Below the pieces are notes generated by a model, which had not been told where the DNA came from, did no database searches, and worked only from the letters and a program-made list of their open reading frames with translations. The position numbers were made by a program, and so were the translations under genes. Shown piece by piece: positions 1 through 8,537 of a stretch of 64,000 nt of DNA (position 1 is the first letter of the stretch; every line of letters starts with the position of its first letter). Where the stretch lies: the NCBI RefSeq assembly GCF_002933395.1, contig NZ_PKFN01000007.1:558001-622000 (forward strand), read 5' to 3'. The DNA comes from Yoonia maritima. GTDB taxonomy: Bacteria; Pseudomonadota; Alphaproteobacteria; Rhodobacterales; Rhodobacteraceae.

Positions 1-901
1 TGTCGATGGCCTGAACACGCTGATCGACTTTCGTTATCAGCAGCATTTCTTTGCGGGCAATGGCCAACACGGTATGGGCAGTCAGCGGACTGGTAAAGAC
101 GGCGATGACAAGGTTTTACGTGTCCCTGTCGGGACCGAGATCATCGACGAAGACGAAGAAACCGTTATCGCCGACCTGACTGAAGTAGGCCAACGCATTG
201 TCATCGCCAAAGGCGGTAACGGTGGCTGGGGCAACTTGCACTTTAAGTCTGCCACAAACCAAGCCCCGCGTCGGTCGAACCCCGGCCAAGAATCCATTGA
301 ACGGACAATCTGGCTTCGGCTCAAATTGATCGCTGACGTTGGTTTGTTGGGGATGCCTAATGCAGGGAAGTCAACGTTCCTTTCTGCGACATCTAACGCG
401 CGCCCAAAAGTTGCTGATTACCCGTTTACGACATTGATCCCAAACCTTGGTGTCGTTGGGATTGACGAGGTCGAATTCGTCGTTGCGGATATCCCCGGTT
501 TGATCGCTGGTGCGTCCGAAGGACGTGGTTTGGGTGACACATTCCTTAGTCACGTTGAACGCTGCGCGGTGTTGTTGCATCTGATTGATGGCACTTCGGG
601 TGATCCGGCCGTCGACCTGACGACGATTATCGGCGAACTCGAAGCCTACGGCGGTGAGTTAGCTGAAAAGCCCCGTATTACGGTTCTGAACAAGATCGAC
701 GCGCTAGACGACGAAGAACGTGCGTTCTTGAAGGAAGAGATCGAAGCCGTTGCGGCCGGTCCAGTGTTGTTGATGTCTGGTGTAAGCCGCGAGGGTATAC
801 CCGAAGTTCTACGCGCTTTGCGTTCAGAGATCGACGATAACCGTCTGCGCCATCGGAAAGCTGCGGAGGAAGCGGAAGAGGACGCCCCATGGCAGCCTTA
901 A
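1..901 (+). CDS. obgE: GTPase ObgE/CgtA (5' end cut by window)
   Basis: Ribosome-associated GTPase of the Obg family, involved in 50S maturation and stress or cell-cycle control. The reading frame is open from base 2, upstream of the first ATG at 74, so the gene begins outside the window. The visible part holds the end of the glycine-rich Obg fold and then the G domain with G1 (GMPNAGKST), switch I (YPFTT), G3 (DIPGL) and G4 (NKID). The C-terminal tail after the G domain is short and acidic. It overlaps proB by 13 nt, and the obg-proB-proA order points to one transcript. Family identity is certain; only the N-terminus is missing. Confidence 0.97.
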   Translation, partial: VDGLNTLIDFRYQQHFFAGNGQHGMGSQRTGKDGDDKVLRVPVGTEIIDEDEETVIADLTEVGQRIVIAKGGNGGWGNLHFKSATNQAPRRSNPGQESIERTIWLRLKLIADVGLLGMPNAGKSTFLSATSNARPKVADYPFTTLIPNLGVVGIDEVEFVVADIPGLIAGASEGRGLGDTFLSHVERCAVLLHLIDGTSGDPAVDLTTIIGELEAYGGELAEKPRITVLNKIDALDDEERAFLKEEIEAVAAGPVLLMSGVSREGIPEVLRALRSEIDDNRLRHRKAAEEAEEDAPWQP

Positions 902-1995
902 CCGAAGCAAAGCGGCTTGTTGTTAAAATCGGATCTGCATTGCTCGTTGATGCAGATACCGGTGCGTTGCGGGAAAAATGGTTAACGTCATTGGCTTCTG
1001 ATGTGGCGCGTATTCGTGCGCGCGGCACCGACGTTGTTTTGGTGTCGTCAGGTTCAATCGCTTTGGGCCGCGGCGTGTTGGGATTGCCTGCCGCTGCATT
1101 GCCCTTAGAGCAATCGCAAGCCGCTGCAGCGGTCGGCCAAATTCGTCTTGCCCGTGCTTATGAGGAGGCGCTCGCGCTTCACGGGATTATCGCGGGGCAA
1201 GTGCTTGTTACTCTTGAAGATTCACATGATCGTCGTCGCTATTTAAACAGCCGGGCGACGATGGAAACGATGCTTTCGCTAGGGGTGACACCCATCGTGA
1301 ACGAAAACGACACGATTGCGACGGATGAAATTCGATACGGTGATAATGACCGTTTAGCTGCACAAGTTGCCGTAACGATTGGTGCAGATCAGTTGATACT
1401 TTTGTCCGATGTCGATGGGCTGTACACTGCCAATCCGCGTGTCAATTCTGACGCGAAACATATTGATAATGTCGAGAAATTAACTCCTGAAATTGAAAGC
1501 ATGGCGGGTGATGTCGGCTCTGGTCTTTCTAAGGGGGGCATGATCACAAAGATCATGGCGGCCCGTATGGCGACCGAAGCAGGTTGCGCTATGGCCATTG
1601 CCTTAGGGACCGAAACAAGTCCGCTTGCTGCACTGGAAAATGGTGCGCGAACGACTTGGTTTGCTGCGCAAACTGATCCGCAAGCGGCTCGCAAGCGCTG
1701 GATCGCTTCGATGAAGGCGGCTGGTACGATCAGCATAGATGATGGCGCAAAGACAGCATTGAAGCGCGGAAATAGCCTGTTACCTGCTGGTATTACGCAA
1801 GTATCTGGGCGTTTTGGGCGTGGGGATGTTGTTGCAATTTTGGATGCGCAAGGCGTGCAGTTAGGGCAAGGTTTGACCCGCTACACAGCCGCGGAAGCAC
1901 GTCAGATAATGGGGCGCCGATCAGATGAAATTTCAGCAGTATTAGGCTATGAAGGTCGTGCTGCATTGGTGCACCGCGATGATATGGTGCTTTAA
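889..1995 (+). CDS. proB: Glutamate 5-kinase
   Basis: Catalyses the ATP-dependent phosphorylation of glutamate to glutamyl-5-phosphate, the first and feedback-regulated step of proline synthesis, in the cytoplasm. At 368 aa it has the full length of the two-domain enzyme: an amino-acid-kinase domain (KIGSALLV near the N-terminus, then the [11 protein letters not shown] and GDND segments) and a C-terminal PUA domain from about residue 275. It starts inside the end of obgE and is followed 12 nt later by proA, so translation of the three genes is probably coupled. Confidence 0.97.
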   Translation: MAALTEAKRLVVKIGSALLVDADTGALREKWLTSLASDVARIRARGTDVVLVSSGSIALGRGVLGLPAAALPLEQSQAAAAVGQIRLARAYEEALALHGIIAGQVLVTLEDSHDRRRYLNSRATMETMLSLGVTPIVNENDTIATDEIRYGDNDRLAAQVAVTIGADQLILLSDVDGLYTANPRVNSDAKHIDNVEKLTPEIESMAGDVGSGLSKGGMITKIMAARMATEAGCAMAIALGTETSPLAALENGARTTWFAAQTDPQAARKRWIASMKAAGTISIDDGAKTALKRGNSLLPAGITQVSGRFGRGDVVAILDAQGVQLGQGLTRYTAAEARQIMGRRSDEISAVLGYEGRAALVHRDDMVL

Positions 1996-2007
1996 GAGGT
2001 CTAGAAA

Positions 2008-3273
2008 ATGAACGAGCAAACGCAAATCGCGACGATGATGACCGAAATTGGTGCGGCTGCCCGCGCTGCGGCTACCGTTCTTGCAACTGCTCCGGCGGCG
2101 TCGAAAGAAGAGGCGCTGAATGCGGCTGCAAATGCCGTTTGGGAACAACGTGCCGCGATTATTGCTGCGAACAAACAAGATATGGCGTTCGGTGCTGAGA
2201 AAGGTCTTTCCCCGTCGATGATGGACCGCTTGATGCTGGATGAGGACCGGATCGGTGGTATCGTTTCAGGTCTGCGCGCCGTGGCCTTGCAGGACGACCC
2301 GATTGGTGTCGTGACCGAGGAATGGACACAACCAACGGGCCTGAACATCAAACGCGTCCGTACGCCGATTGGCGTGATCGGTGTGATCTACGAAAGCCGT
2401 CCTAATGTGACCGCTGATGCAGGTGCTCTTTGCCTAAAGTCAGGGAACGCAGTGATTTTGCGCGGCGGCTCTGAAAGCTTTCATTCAAGCCAAGCCATTC
2501 ATGCCTGTCTGGTTGAGGGGCTTCAGGCCGCTGGTCTGCCAGAGGCGTCAATTCAATTGATCCCAACACGCGACAGGGCAGCCGTTTCTGCAATGATTCA
2601 GGCGACAGATTATATCGATGTGATCGTGCCACGCGGTGGTAAGGGGCTTGTTGGATTGGTTCAGCGCGAGGCCCGCGTGCCGGTGTTCGCCCACCTAGAA
2701 GGTATTTGCCACATCTACGTCGATGCGAGCGCCGACTTAGCAAAAGCACGTGCCGTTTTGATTAATGCTAAAACACGTCGGACCGGGATTTGTGGATCGG
2801 CGGAATGCTTATTGGTCGATCAGGCATTTCTTGACAAACACGGTGATGTTTTAACCCGTGATCTCTTGGATGCCGGGGTTGAGGTGCGCGCGTCTGGTAC
2901 GCTCGCTGAAACCGCAGGCACAGTGCCGGCAACGCCTGATGACTTTGGGCATGAGTTCTTGGATATGATCATCGCAGCGAAAACCGTGGATGGCATCAAT
3001 GGTGCGATTTCACACATCCGCGAATTCGGTTCAAACCACACGGATGCAATCATTGCCGAAAATGATAATGTGGCTGATCAGTTCTTCCGAGAGCTTGATA
3101 GCGCGATCTTGATGCGCAATGCGTCGACCCAATTCGCGGATGGCGGTGAATTTGGAATGGGTGCTGAAATCGGCATTGCGACTGGTAAACTGCATGCACG
3201 TGGTCCTGTTGGTGCAGTACAGTTAACCAGCTTCAAATACCTTGTGACGGGTGACGGAACAGTGCGTAGCTAA
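2008..3273 (+). CDS. proA: Glutamate-5-semialdehyde dehydrogenase (gamma-glutamyl phosphate reductase)
   Basis: Reduces glutamyl-5-phosphate with NADPH to glutamate-5-semialdehyde, which cyclises to pyrroline-5-carboxylate, the second step of proline synthesis. At 421 aa it matches the family length. The aldehyde-dehydrogenase-type catalytic cysteine lies in the segment [11 protein letters not shown], and [10 protein letters not shown] and ILRGGSES are typical ProA signatures. It lies directly behind proB. Its stop codon overlaps the end of the convergent chpT gene by 4 nt. Confidence 0.97.
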   Translation: MNEQTQIATMMTEIGAAARAAATVLATAPAASKEEALNAAANAVWEQRAAIIAANKQDMAFGAEKGLSPSMMDRLMLDEDRIGGIVSGLRAVALQDDPIGVVTEEWTQPTGLNIKRVRTPIGVIGVIYESRPNVTADAGALCLKSGNAVILRGGSESFHSSQAIHACLVEGLQAAGLPEASIQLIPTRDRAAVSAMIQATDYIDVIVPRGGKGLVGLVQREARVPVFAHLEGICHIYVDASADLAKARAVLINAKTRRTGICGSAECLLVDQAFLDKHGDVLTRDLLDAGVEVRASGTLAETAGTVPATPDDFGHEFLDMIIAAKTVDGINGAISHIREFGSNHTDAIIAENDNVADQFFRELDSAILMRNASTQFADGGEFGMGAEIGIATGKLHARGPVGAVQLTSFKYLVTGDGTVRS

Positions 3274-3860
3274 AACTGCGCGTTAAGCATGGTATCGCCA
3301 GCGCTGAAAGAAAGCTGGCGATCTGCCTCAGCGAGGGCCGTTGGCAACAGCGCAAATTGGACCTGTGCGGCAGTGTGAACAAGGTTGGTTTTGGGGTCGG
3401 TAATGCTGTTCCATAGGTCGGCGTCAAAGTTCACGCGTTTTGCCCGCGCGTCAAAGAGCCAAGCATCCCCAACTTGTTTGATGACCACGTCACCACCAAT
3501 AGGAAGCGCAGTTTCAAAGCAAAGCAGGACCAACAGCGCCGATCGCACACAGCGTCGTTGCTGATCACCTTGGATATCCCAATGAAAAGTGTTGCGCGCC
3601 CCTTGCGATATCGCCGCGAGAATGCTGCGTATTTCGGTACTGCTGATGCGTTGGCTGTCGGTCGCAGCGCCGAATGCAATTCTGAATAATCTGATTCGGG
3701 CGTTGGCATTTTCTACGCTGTCGTTAATTAATGACATTTCGGGGGCGGTGTTCCCGCTGGTTAACGCCAAAAGTTCGACCCCATTGCCGATTGCCCCAAT
3801 AGGGCTGATAAGGTCGTGGCAAATACGTGAACCCACAAGTGCGGCCAGATCAGGTTGCAT
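3270..3860 (-). CDS. chpT: Histidine phosphotransferase ChpT
   Basis: Phosphotransfer protein that in Caulobacter passes phosphate from the hybrid kinase CckA to CtrA and CpdR. I chose the ATG at 3860 (196 aa) because AAGGAG lies a few bases upstream; an upstream in-frame start at 3977 would run through the DUF3553 gene. The phosphoacceptor is predicted as His15 in the segment [16 protein letters not shown], followed by a second half resembling a degenerate histidine-kinase ATP-binding fold. Its targets sciP and ctrA lie 20 kb away in the same window. The start codon is only 29 nt from that of the divergent DUF3553 gene. Confidence 0.9.
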   Translation of the reverse strand: MQPDLAALVGSRICHDLISPIGAIGNGVELLALTSGNTAPEMSLINDSVENANARIRLFRIAFGAATDSQRISSTEIRSILAAISQGARNTFHWDIQGDQQRRCVRSALLVLLCFETALPIGGDVVIKQVGDAWLFDARAKRVNFDADLWNSITDPKTNLVHTAAQVQFALLPTALAEADRQLSFSAGDTMLNAQF

Positions 3861-3889
3861 GGCGCGGTCTCCTTTTGGAGGGAAGTTGA

Positions 3890-4069
3890 ATGATAGGCAT
3901 GAATGCCATTTTAGAACCCGGAATGTTGGTGCGTAATCCGACCCAACCAGATTGGGGCGTGGGGCAGGTACAGTCAAACGTCGGCGGGAAGATTACGGTA
4001 AACTTTCGTGAAGAAGGCAAGGTTGTGATTGATGGGGCACGGCTGGGTCTCATCTTGGTTGATCAATAG
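3890..4069 (+). CDS. DUF3553 domain-containing small protein
   Basis: Small 59-aa protein with a strong GGAGG Shine-Dalgarno 8 nt before the ATG at 3890; a second in-frame ATG is at 3899. The sequence has the DUF3553 pattern: an ILEPGMLVRNPTQPDWGVGQ opening, then QSNVGGKITVNF and GKVVIDG. This resembles the small beta-barrel (CarD/Tudor-like) found at the end of some UvrD-like helicases, so a nucleic-acid or protein-binding role is possible, but none is established. It is divergent from chpT with 29 nt between the starts. Confidence 0.85.
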   Translation: MIGMNAILEPGMLVRNPTQPDWGVGQVQSNVGGKITVNFREEGKVVIDGARLGLILVDQ

Positions 4070-4169
4070 TTAAAGTCCGTTGTTTAGACGTATCGTCACA
4101 ATGGTTGTCAAACCGTTAACGTCGCAGTAGAAACCGCGATCTAAGCCAGAGGCTCTGACACAGGTACAT

Positions 4170-4946
4170 ATGTCTTACCACGCACCACAGTTTCAGATTT
4201 CGTTGGCTCATTCTCATGATGATGTCCGAGCTGCGCAGCGTCTGCGCTACGACGTGTTCGTGCGCGAATTGGGGGGCGGCGGTGATATGGTGGATCATGA
4301 GGCCCAGCTTGAAAAAGATAGCTTTGACCCTTTTGCAGTGCATCTCTTGTTACGGGATATGGCGCGCCCCGCAGAAGATCAGGTTGTCGGCGTTTACCGT
4401 TTATTGACCGAAGATCGTGCAGCAGATGCGGGCCAGTTTTACTGCGAAGACGAATTTGATCTGTCTGTGCTAAAGGCAAGCGGCAAGCGGTTGCTTGAAT
4501 TAGGCCGATCGTGTTTGCACCCAGATTACCGTGGCGGAACAGCGATGATGCATCTTTGGGGCGCGCTTGCGGATTTCGTGCGCCGCGAGAAGATTGATGT
4601 CATGTTTGGTGCCGCATCATTTCACGGCACAGATACACAGGCTTTGGCGGGACCGCTGAGCTTGCTTTATTACAGGCATCTCGCGCCACCTAAACTACGT
4701 GTGACAGCAACAGGGCCCCATGCGGCGTTGATGAATTTAGTACCGGAAGATCAGATCGACCGGGTGTCTGCGATGCGTGATACACCAGCATTGATCAAAG
4801 CGTATTTACGACTTGGCGGGACAGTTGGTGACGGCGCTTTTGTTGATCACGCATTTAATACGATCGATATTTGTTTGATTTTGGCGGCGGATGCGGTCTC
4901 TACTTTACAGGGTAATATCTATGGAAAAGGCAATCCCCGTGTCTAA
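4170..4946 (+). CDS. olsB: Ornithine N-acyltransferase OlsB (GNAT family)
   Basis: Predicted L-ornithine N-alpha-acyltransferase that uses 3-hydroxyacyl-ACP to make lyso-ornithine lipid, the first step of ornithine-lipid synthesis. At 258 aa it matches OlsB. Recognisable parts are the N-terminal AAQRLRYDVFVRELGG segment, the VVGVYRLL strand, and LLELGRSCLHPDYRGG, the acyl-donor-binding region typical of this branch of acyltransferases. The following gene is the OlsA-type O-acyltransferase, which overlaps its end; together they form the complete two-step pathway for this phosphorus-free membrane lipid. Confidence 0.92.
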   Translation: MSYHAPQFQISLAHSHDDVRAAQRLRYDVFVRELGGGGDMVDHEAQLEKDSFDPFAVHLLLRDMARPAEDQVVGVYRLLTEDRAADAGQFYCEDEFDLSVLKASGKRLLELGRSCLHPDYRGGTAMMHLWGALADFVRREKIDVMFGAASFHGTDTQALAGPLSLLYYRHLAPPKLRVTATGPHAALMNLVPEDQIDRVSAMRDTPALIKAYLRLGGTVGDGAFVDHAFNTIDICLILAADAVSTLQGNIYGKGNPRV

Positions 4947-5778
4947 CACATGGACGAGCACTGATATGCCGCCCCGATTACATATCGGCTGGGCTGGATG
5001 GTTGCGGGTGATTGCCCGTGCCGTGCCGCTGATCGTATTGGTGTTTGGTGGATTAGTTGTGTTGCTGATTGTCCGGCTGATTGAACGCCCCTTTTGTGGG
5101 GTAGGTCGGCCTGTGACCCCATATATTACGCAATTTGTCTGTCGTGGCGCATTTGTTTTGCTTGGCATCCAGTTCGACAGTGTTGGTATTCCCATGAAGA
5201 GCGGAGGCGCAGTGGTCGCGAACCATGCGTCATGGCTTGATATTTTTGCACTGAATGCGCGCAAGCGGATCTATTTTGTCGCAAAGAAAGAGGTGTCAGC
5301 CTGGCCCGGCATTGGTTGGCTTGCGCGGGCAACAGGGACGTTGTTTATCAAACGGTCGCGCACTGCCGCGGCAGAGCAGGTCGCCATGTTCAAAGAACGT
5401 CTTGCTGTCGGCCACAGGTTGTTGTTTTTCCCCGAAGGCACATCGACAGATGGATTGCAGGTTTTACCATTCAAACCGACGCTATTCGCAGCATTTTTTG
5501 ACCCAGCCCTGCGTGATCAATTGTCGGTGCAGGCTGTGACGGTCATCTATCACGCCCCAGCCGGAGAAGACGCGCGGTTTTACGGCTGGTGGGGGGATAT
5601 GGATTTTGGCCCACATTTGCTTTCGACTCTGGCTGCAAAACATCAGGGTGGCGTGACTGTTGTCTACCACCCGCCCGTTCAACTTGGCGATTTCGAAGAC
5701 CGTAAGGCTTTGGCTAAAACGCTTGAAAATACGGTGCGCGCAGGTCTAGACCGCCATCGCCAGACGCAGATCGGCTAG
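4921..5778 (+). CDS. olsA: Lysophospholipid/lyso-ornithine lipid acyltransferase OlsA
   Basis: Predicted 1-acyl-glycerol-3-phosphate-type acyltransferase that O-acylates lyso-ornithine lipid to ornithine lipid. The PlsC motifs are present: NHASWLD (the HX4D catalytic block) and FPEGTSTDG. A hydrophobic segment at about residues 25-50 should anchor it to the inner membrane. Start choice is uncertain: ATG at 4921 overlaps olsB by 26 nt, while ATG at 4966 would avoid overlap; an upstream ATG at 4891 lies deeper in olsB and is unlikely. The 3' end overlaps the convergent thiE-like gene by 33 nt. Confidence 0.88.
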   Translation: MEKAIPVSNTWTSTDMPPRLHIGWAGWLRVIARAVPLIVLVFGGLVVLLIVRLIERPFCGVGRPVTPYITQFVCRGAFVLLGIQFDSVGIPMKSGGAVVANHASWLDIFALNARKRIYFVAKKEVSAWPGIGWLARATGTLFIKRSRTAAAEQVAMFKERLAVGHRLLFFPEGTSTDGLQVLPFKPTLFAAFFDPALRDQLSVQAVTVIYHAPAGEDARFYGWWGDMDFGPHLLSTLAAKHQGGVTVVYHPPVQLGDFEDRKALAKTLENTVRAGLDRHRQTQIG

Positions 5779-6372
5779 TGTCTTTGCCGGATCTTCCGAA
5801 CGCCAGATTTCTTCTCCGATACCAAAGAAATCTGTGTGTGGCGCAAGCGCGCGAATAAGTTCAACATCCAATGCGCCCTCTGCGACAACGGGCACCTCGA
5901 TCATCATTGACCACCATTCGAACAAATCAAGACCAGCTTGTTCACCTGCGCCCAATGTGGATTTTCCAACGGGCCCAAAGCTGACGTAGTCGGCGCCCAT
6001 TTCTCCGGCAGACATGCCTTCGTGGCTGGATGTTCCGCAGAACGTGCCGACGATCGCGTCTTCGCCCAGTTCTTTGCGCGTCTTGATGACTGATTTGGCT
6101 GCGTCCAACAGGTGCACGCCATCAAGGCCAAGCCGTTCAACCATCATAATATGGCTATCGATCACTAATGCGACATCGCGGGCGTGTGTAACTTCGCGAA
6201 GGGCGTCAGCTGCTTTTCCAATCCGCGTTTCATCTTTTGTGCCAATCGCAAGGCGTACACAGGCGACTTCGGTGCTATCGAGGCATGCCGCAAGTTGGTC
6301 TGGATAGGTTGACAGATCGAACTCTGATGGGGTGATCAGGTAGATTTGTGGCTGTTCAACGGCGTCTGACAT
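5746..6372 (-). CDS. Thiamine phosphate synthase family protein
   Basis: 208-aa TIM-barrel protein of the ThiE/TenI family, which condenses HMP-PP with the thiazole phosphate to give thiamine phosphate. Visible signatures are YLITPSEFDL at the N-terminus, LVIDSHIMMVERLGLDGVHL (the substrate loop, NDR replaced by IDSH), and GADYVSFGPVGKSTLGAG, the phosphate-binding region. No other thiamine genes are adjacent, and the modified loop leaves open whether it is the housekeeping ThiE or a paralogue. It is convergent with olsA. Confidence 0.8.
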   Translation of the reverse strand: MSDAVEQPQIYLITPSEFDLSTYPDQLAACLDSTEVACVRLAIGTKDETRIGKAADALREVTHARDVALVIDSHIMMVERLGLDGVHLLDAAKSVIKTRKELGEDAIVGTFCGTSSHEGMSAGEMGADYVSFGPVGKSTLGAGEQAGLDLFEWWSMMIEVPVVAEGALDVELIRALAPHTDFFGIGEEIWRSEDPAKTLADLRLAMAV

Positions 6373-6557
6373 GGGCGTGTATTCCGAATTAATCTTGGTT
6401 CATGGCGTTCTAGCTGGGTTTGTGACGCTTGGCTATGGCTTCGATTGGGCCATCCAGTCATTATCAGGGCGAGACCACATTTATGAATAGCCATAGGGTT
6501 TCCTTGCGTTGTGATACGCGCCAGCGTATCACGCCAGCCGATATCAAAGGAAGTCCG

Positions 6558-7298
6558 ATGCCAAGCTCTGATCCGCAACCTGCTTTTGTCCTGATCCGTC
6601 CGCAAATGGGCGAAAACATTGGCGCCGCCGCGCGTGCAATGTGGAATTTTGGGCTGGACCGCATGCGGATCGTTGATCCACGTGACGGATGGCCAAACCA
6701 AAAGGCCGTTGTCATGGCCAGCGGTGCAGGGCGATTGCTTGATGAGGCGCAGTTGTTTGAGGATACACCGAGCGCTATTGGTGATTGTGATTTCGTATAT
6801 GCGACAACTGCGCGCCCGCGTGATTTAACAAAGCCCGTTTTCACCCCCGAGGCTGCCATGAAAGATGCGCGCGCCCGTATTGCTGCGGGTGGTAAGGTTG
6901 CTGTGATGTTTGGTCCGGAACGTGCGGGCATGGAAAACGACGATATTGCGCGCGCGAATGCAATTATTTCAGTGCCTGTTAATCCAGAATTCGCCTCATT
7001 GAACCTTGCGCAGTGTGTATTGTTAACGGGTTATGAATGGCGCCGCGAGGCAGTACCAACTGCCGATGTGACCAACTCTGCCGTTGGTGAATGGGCTGAG
7101 CAGCTAGAGATTGAGAAACTGAGCGAACATTATGAGCAACGTCTTGACGATGCAGGGTTCTTTTTCCCAGAACATAAGGCCGCGAGCATGAAGGTGAATT
7201 TGCGAAATCTATGGTCACGTATGCCGATGACACGTGCGGATGTGCAGATGTTACATGGTGTTATGCGCCAAATGGTGCGCTGGAAAGAACGGGGGTAG
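6558..7298 (+). CDS. trmJ: tRNA/rRNA 2'-O-methyltransferase, TrmJ type (SpoU family)
   Basis: SAM-dependent 2'-O-methyltransferase with a trefoil knot (SPOUT fold), most like TrmJ, which modifies residue 32 of tRNAs. I chose ATG 6558 (246 aa) because AAGGAAG lies just upstream and the SpoU N-terminal motif (FVLIRPQMGENIGAAARAM) begins right after; the frame is open to 6429 but that part looks non-coding. Motif 2 appears as VAVMFGPERAGM and motif 3 as SLNLAQCVLLTGYEW. The stop codon lies inside an inverted repeat (see 7295-7319). Confidence 0.9.
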   Translation: MPSSDPQPAFVLIRPQMGENIGAAARAMWNFGLDRMRIVDPRDGWPNQKAVVMASGAGRLLDEAQLFEDTPSAIGDCDFVYATTARPRDLTKPVFTPEAAMKDARARIAAGGKVAVMFGPERAGMENDDIARANAIISVPVNPEFASLNLAQCVLLTGYEWRREAVPTADVTNSAVGEWAEQLEIEKLSEHYEQRLDDAGFFFPEHKAASMKVNLRNLWSRMPMTRADVQMLHGVMRQMVRWKERG

Positions 7299-7319
7299 GT
7301 GGATCAAGATCCACCCTAC
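7295..7319. repeat. Imperfect palindrome over the trmJ stop codon, possible terminator or REP-like element
   Basis: Eleven-base arms GTAGGTGGATC and GATCCACC(C)TAC flank a 2-nt AA centre, with one bulged C. The trmJ stop codon TAG (7296-7298) sits inside the left arm. There is no T-run after it, so if it ends transcription it does so weakly. The form resembles GTAGGGTGGRTC-type palindromes scattered between genes in Rhodobacterales, but only one copy is seen in this window. Confidence 0.6.
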
Positions 7320-7399
7320 GTGGTCTTGCGTCATCCTGCCGCTTGCAGAGGTCATGTCACAGCCCTAGTTTCCAATTCAAGACATATCTGGAGGCCATA

Positions 7400-8533
7400 A
7401 TGGCAACAAAGCGTTCAATTTTCGAAGAAGTCGGAGATACACCCAAGCAGGTTGCTGCGCCGGGGGCGATTGATCGCGCCGGGCAGGGCGCACGCGGTGG
7501 TGTTCGCGCGTGGCTGCTGGCCCTTTTGGTAATGGTCGTCGTTATGATTGCCGTTGGCGGTTTGACCCGTCTGACTGACAGTGGCTTATCAATTACTGAA
7601 TGGAAGCCCGTCACAGGGGCCATACCGCCGATGGGCGAAGCGGCTTGGGCCGAGGAATTCGCAAAATATCGGGAAATTCCAGAGTATCAATTGCAAAACA
7701 AAGGTATGTCGCTTTCTGAGTTCAAATCTATCTATTGGTGGGAATGGGGGCATCGCCAGCTTGGTCGTTTGATCGGGTTGGTATGGGCTGTCGGGTTCTT
7801 AGCCTTTGTCGCGACGCGCAAGGTCCCGACCGGTTGGACCGGGCGCTTGTTTGGCATCGGTGCATTGATTGGTGTGCAGGGTGCAATTGGCTGGTGGATG
7901 GTGTCTTCTGGCCTTGGCGAAGGGATGTTGGACGTCGCATCATATCGATTGGCGACCCATTTAGGATTGGCGTTTGTCATTGTCGGAATGATCATCGTTT
8001 ATGCGTTACGGTTGGCGCGTTCGCAGTCTGATTTGTTGCAAGCCCGCCGAAGTGCCGACCAGCGTATGGTGCGCCTGTCGACGTTTCTTGTTGGGTTGGC
8101 GTTTATCCAGATCATCCTTGGCGCATTGGTTGCGGGTATTGATGCTGGCCGCGGATACCCGGACTGGCCGCTTATGGCGGGTGGTTTTCTTCCGCCAAAT
8201 CCGCTGGATATCACACCAATGTGGCGCAATTTTTTCGAAAATGACGGTCTGGTTCAGTTCATGCACCGCATGGCAGGTTATACGTTATTTGCCTATGGTC
8301 TGTTCGTCTTTTTGCGGGCACGGAAATCTGCAAACCGTAAAATTCGGGCGGCGTTCCATGGCGTATTTGGAATGATGTTTCTGCAAATGGTTTTGGGCAT
8401 CTTTACCGTTATTTATTCAGCGCCATGGCATATTGCGATTGTGCACCAAATCGGGGCCGTTGCTCTTTGGGCGCTGATCTTGCGTGGCCGTTTCTTAGCG
8501 CAATATCCCATTTCTCAATCTGTCCGAGGCTGA
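7400..8533 (+). CDS. ctaA: Heme A synthase CtaA (COX15 type)
   Basis: Integral membrane enzyme that oxidises the C8 methyl of heme O to the formyl of heme A, needed for aa3-type cytochrome oxidase. I chose ATG 7400 (377 aa), preceded by TGGAGG. The protein shows about eight transmembrane segments, with the first-half signature GGLTRLTDSGLSITEWKPV, then WWEWGHRQLGR, ATHLGLAF, and FMHRMAGY and VHQIGA in the second half; these carry the expected heme-ligating histidines. The start upstream at 7211 lies inside trmJ and is rejected. Confidence 0.95.
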   Translation: MATKRSIFEEVGDTPKQVAAPGAIDRAGQGARGGVRAWLLALLVMVVVMIAVGGLTRLTDSGLSITEWKPVTGAIPPMGEAAWAEEFAKYREIPEYQLQNKGMSLSEFKSIYWWEWGHRQLGRLIGLVWAVGFLAFVATRKVPTGWTGRLFGIGALIGVQGAIGWWMVSSGLGEGMLDVASYRLATHLGLAFVIVGMIIVYALRLARSQSDLLQARRSADQRMVRLSTFLVGLAFIQIILGALVAGIDAGRGYPDWPLMAGGFLPPNPLDITPMWRNFFENDGLVQFMHRMAGYTLFAYGLFVFLRARKSANRKIRAAFHGVFGMMFLQMVLGIFTVIYSAPWHIAIVHQIGAVALWALILRGRFLAQYPISQSVRG

Positions 8534-8537
8534 CAAC

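Noticed and set aside
3294-3322. Perfect 9-bp inverted repeat in the 3' end of chpT (ATCGCCAGC/GCTGGCGAT)
   Set aside because: It lies within coding sequence and has no T-run on either side, so I do not call it a terminator; a chance stem is adequate.
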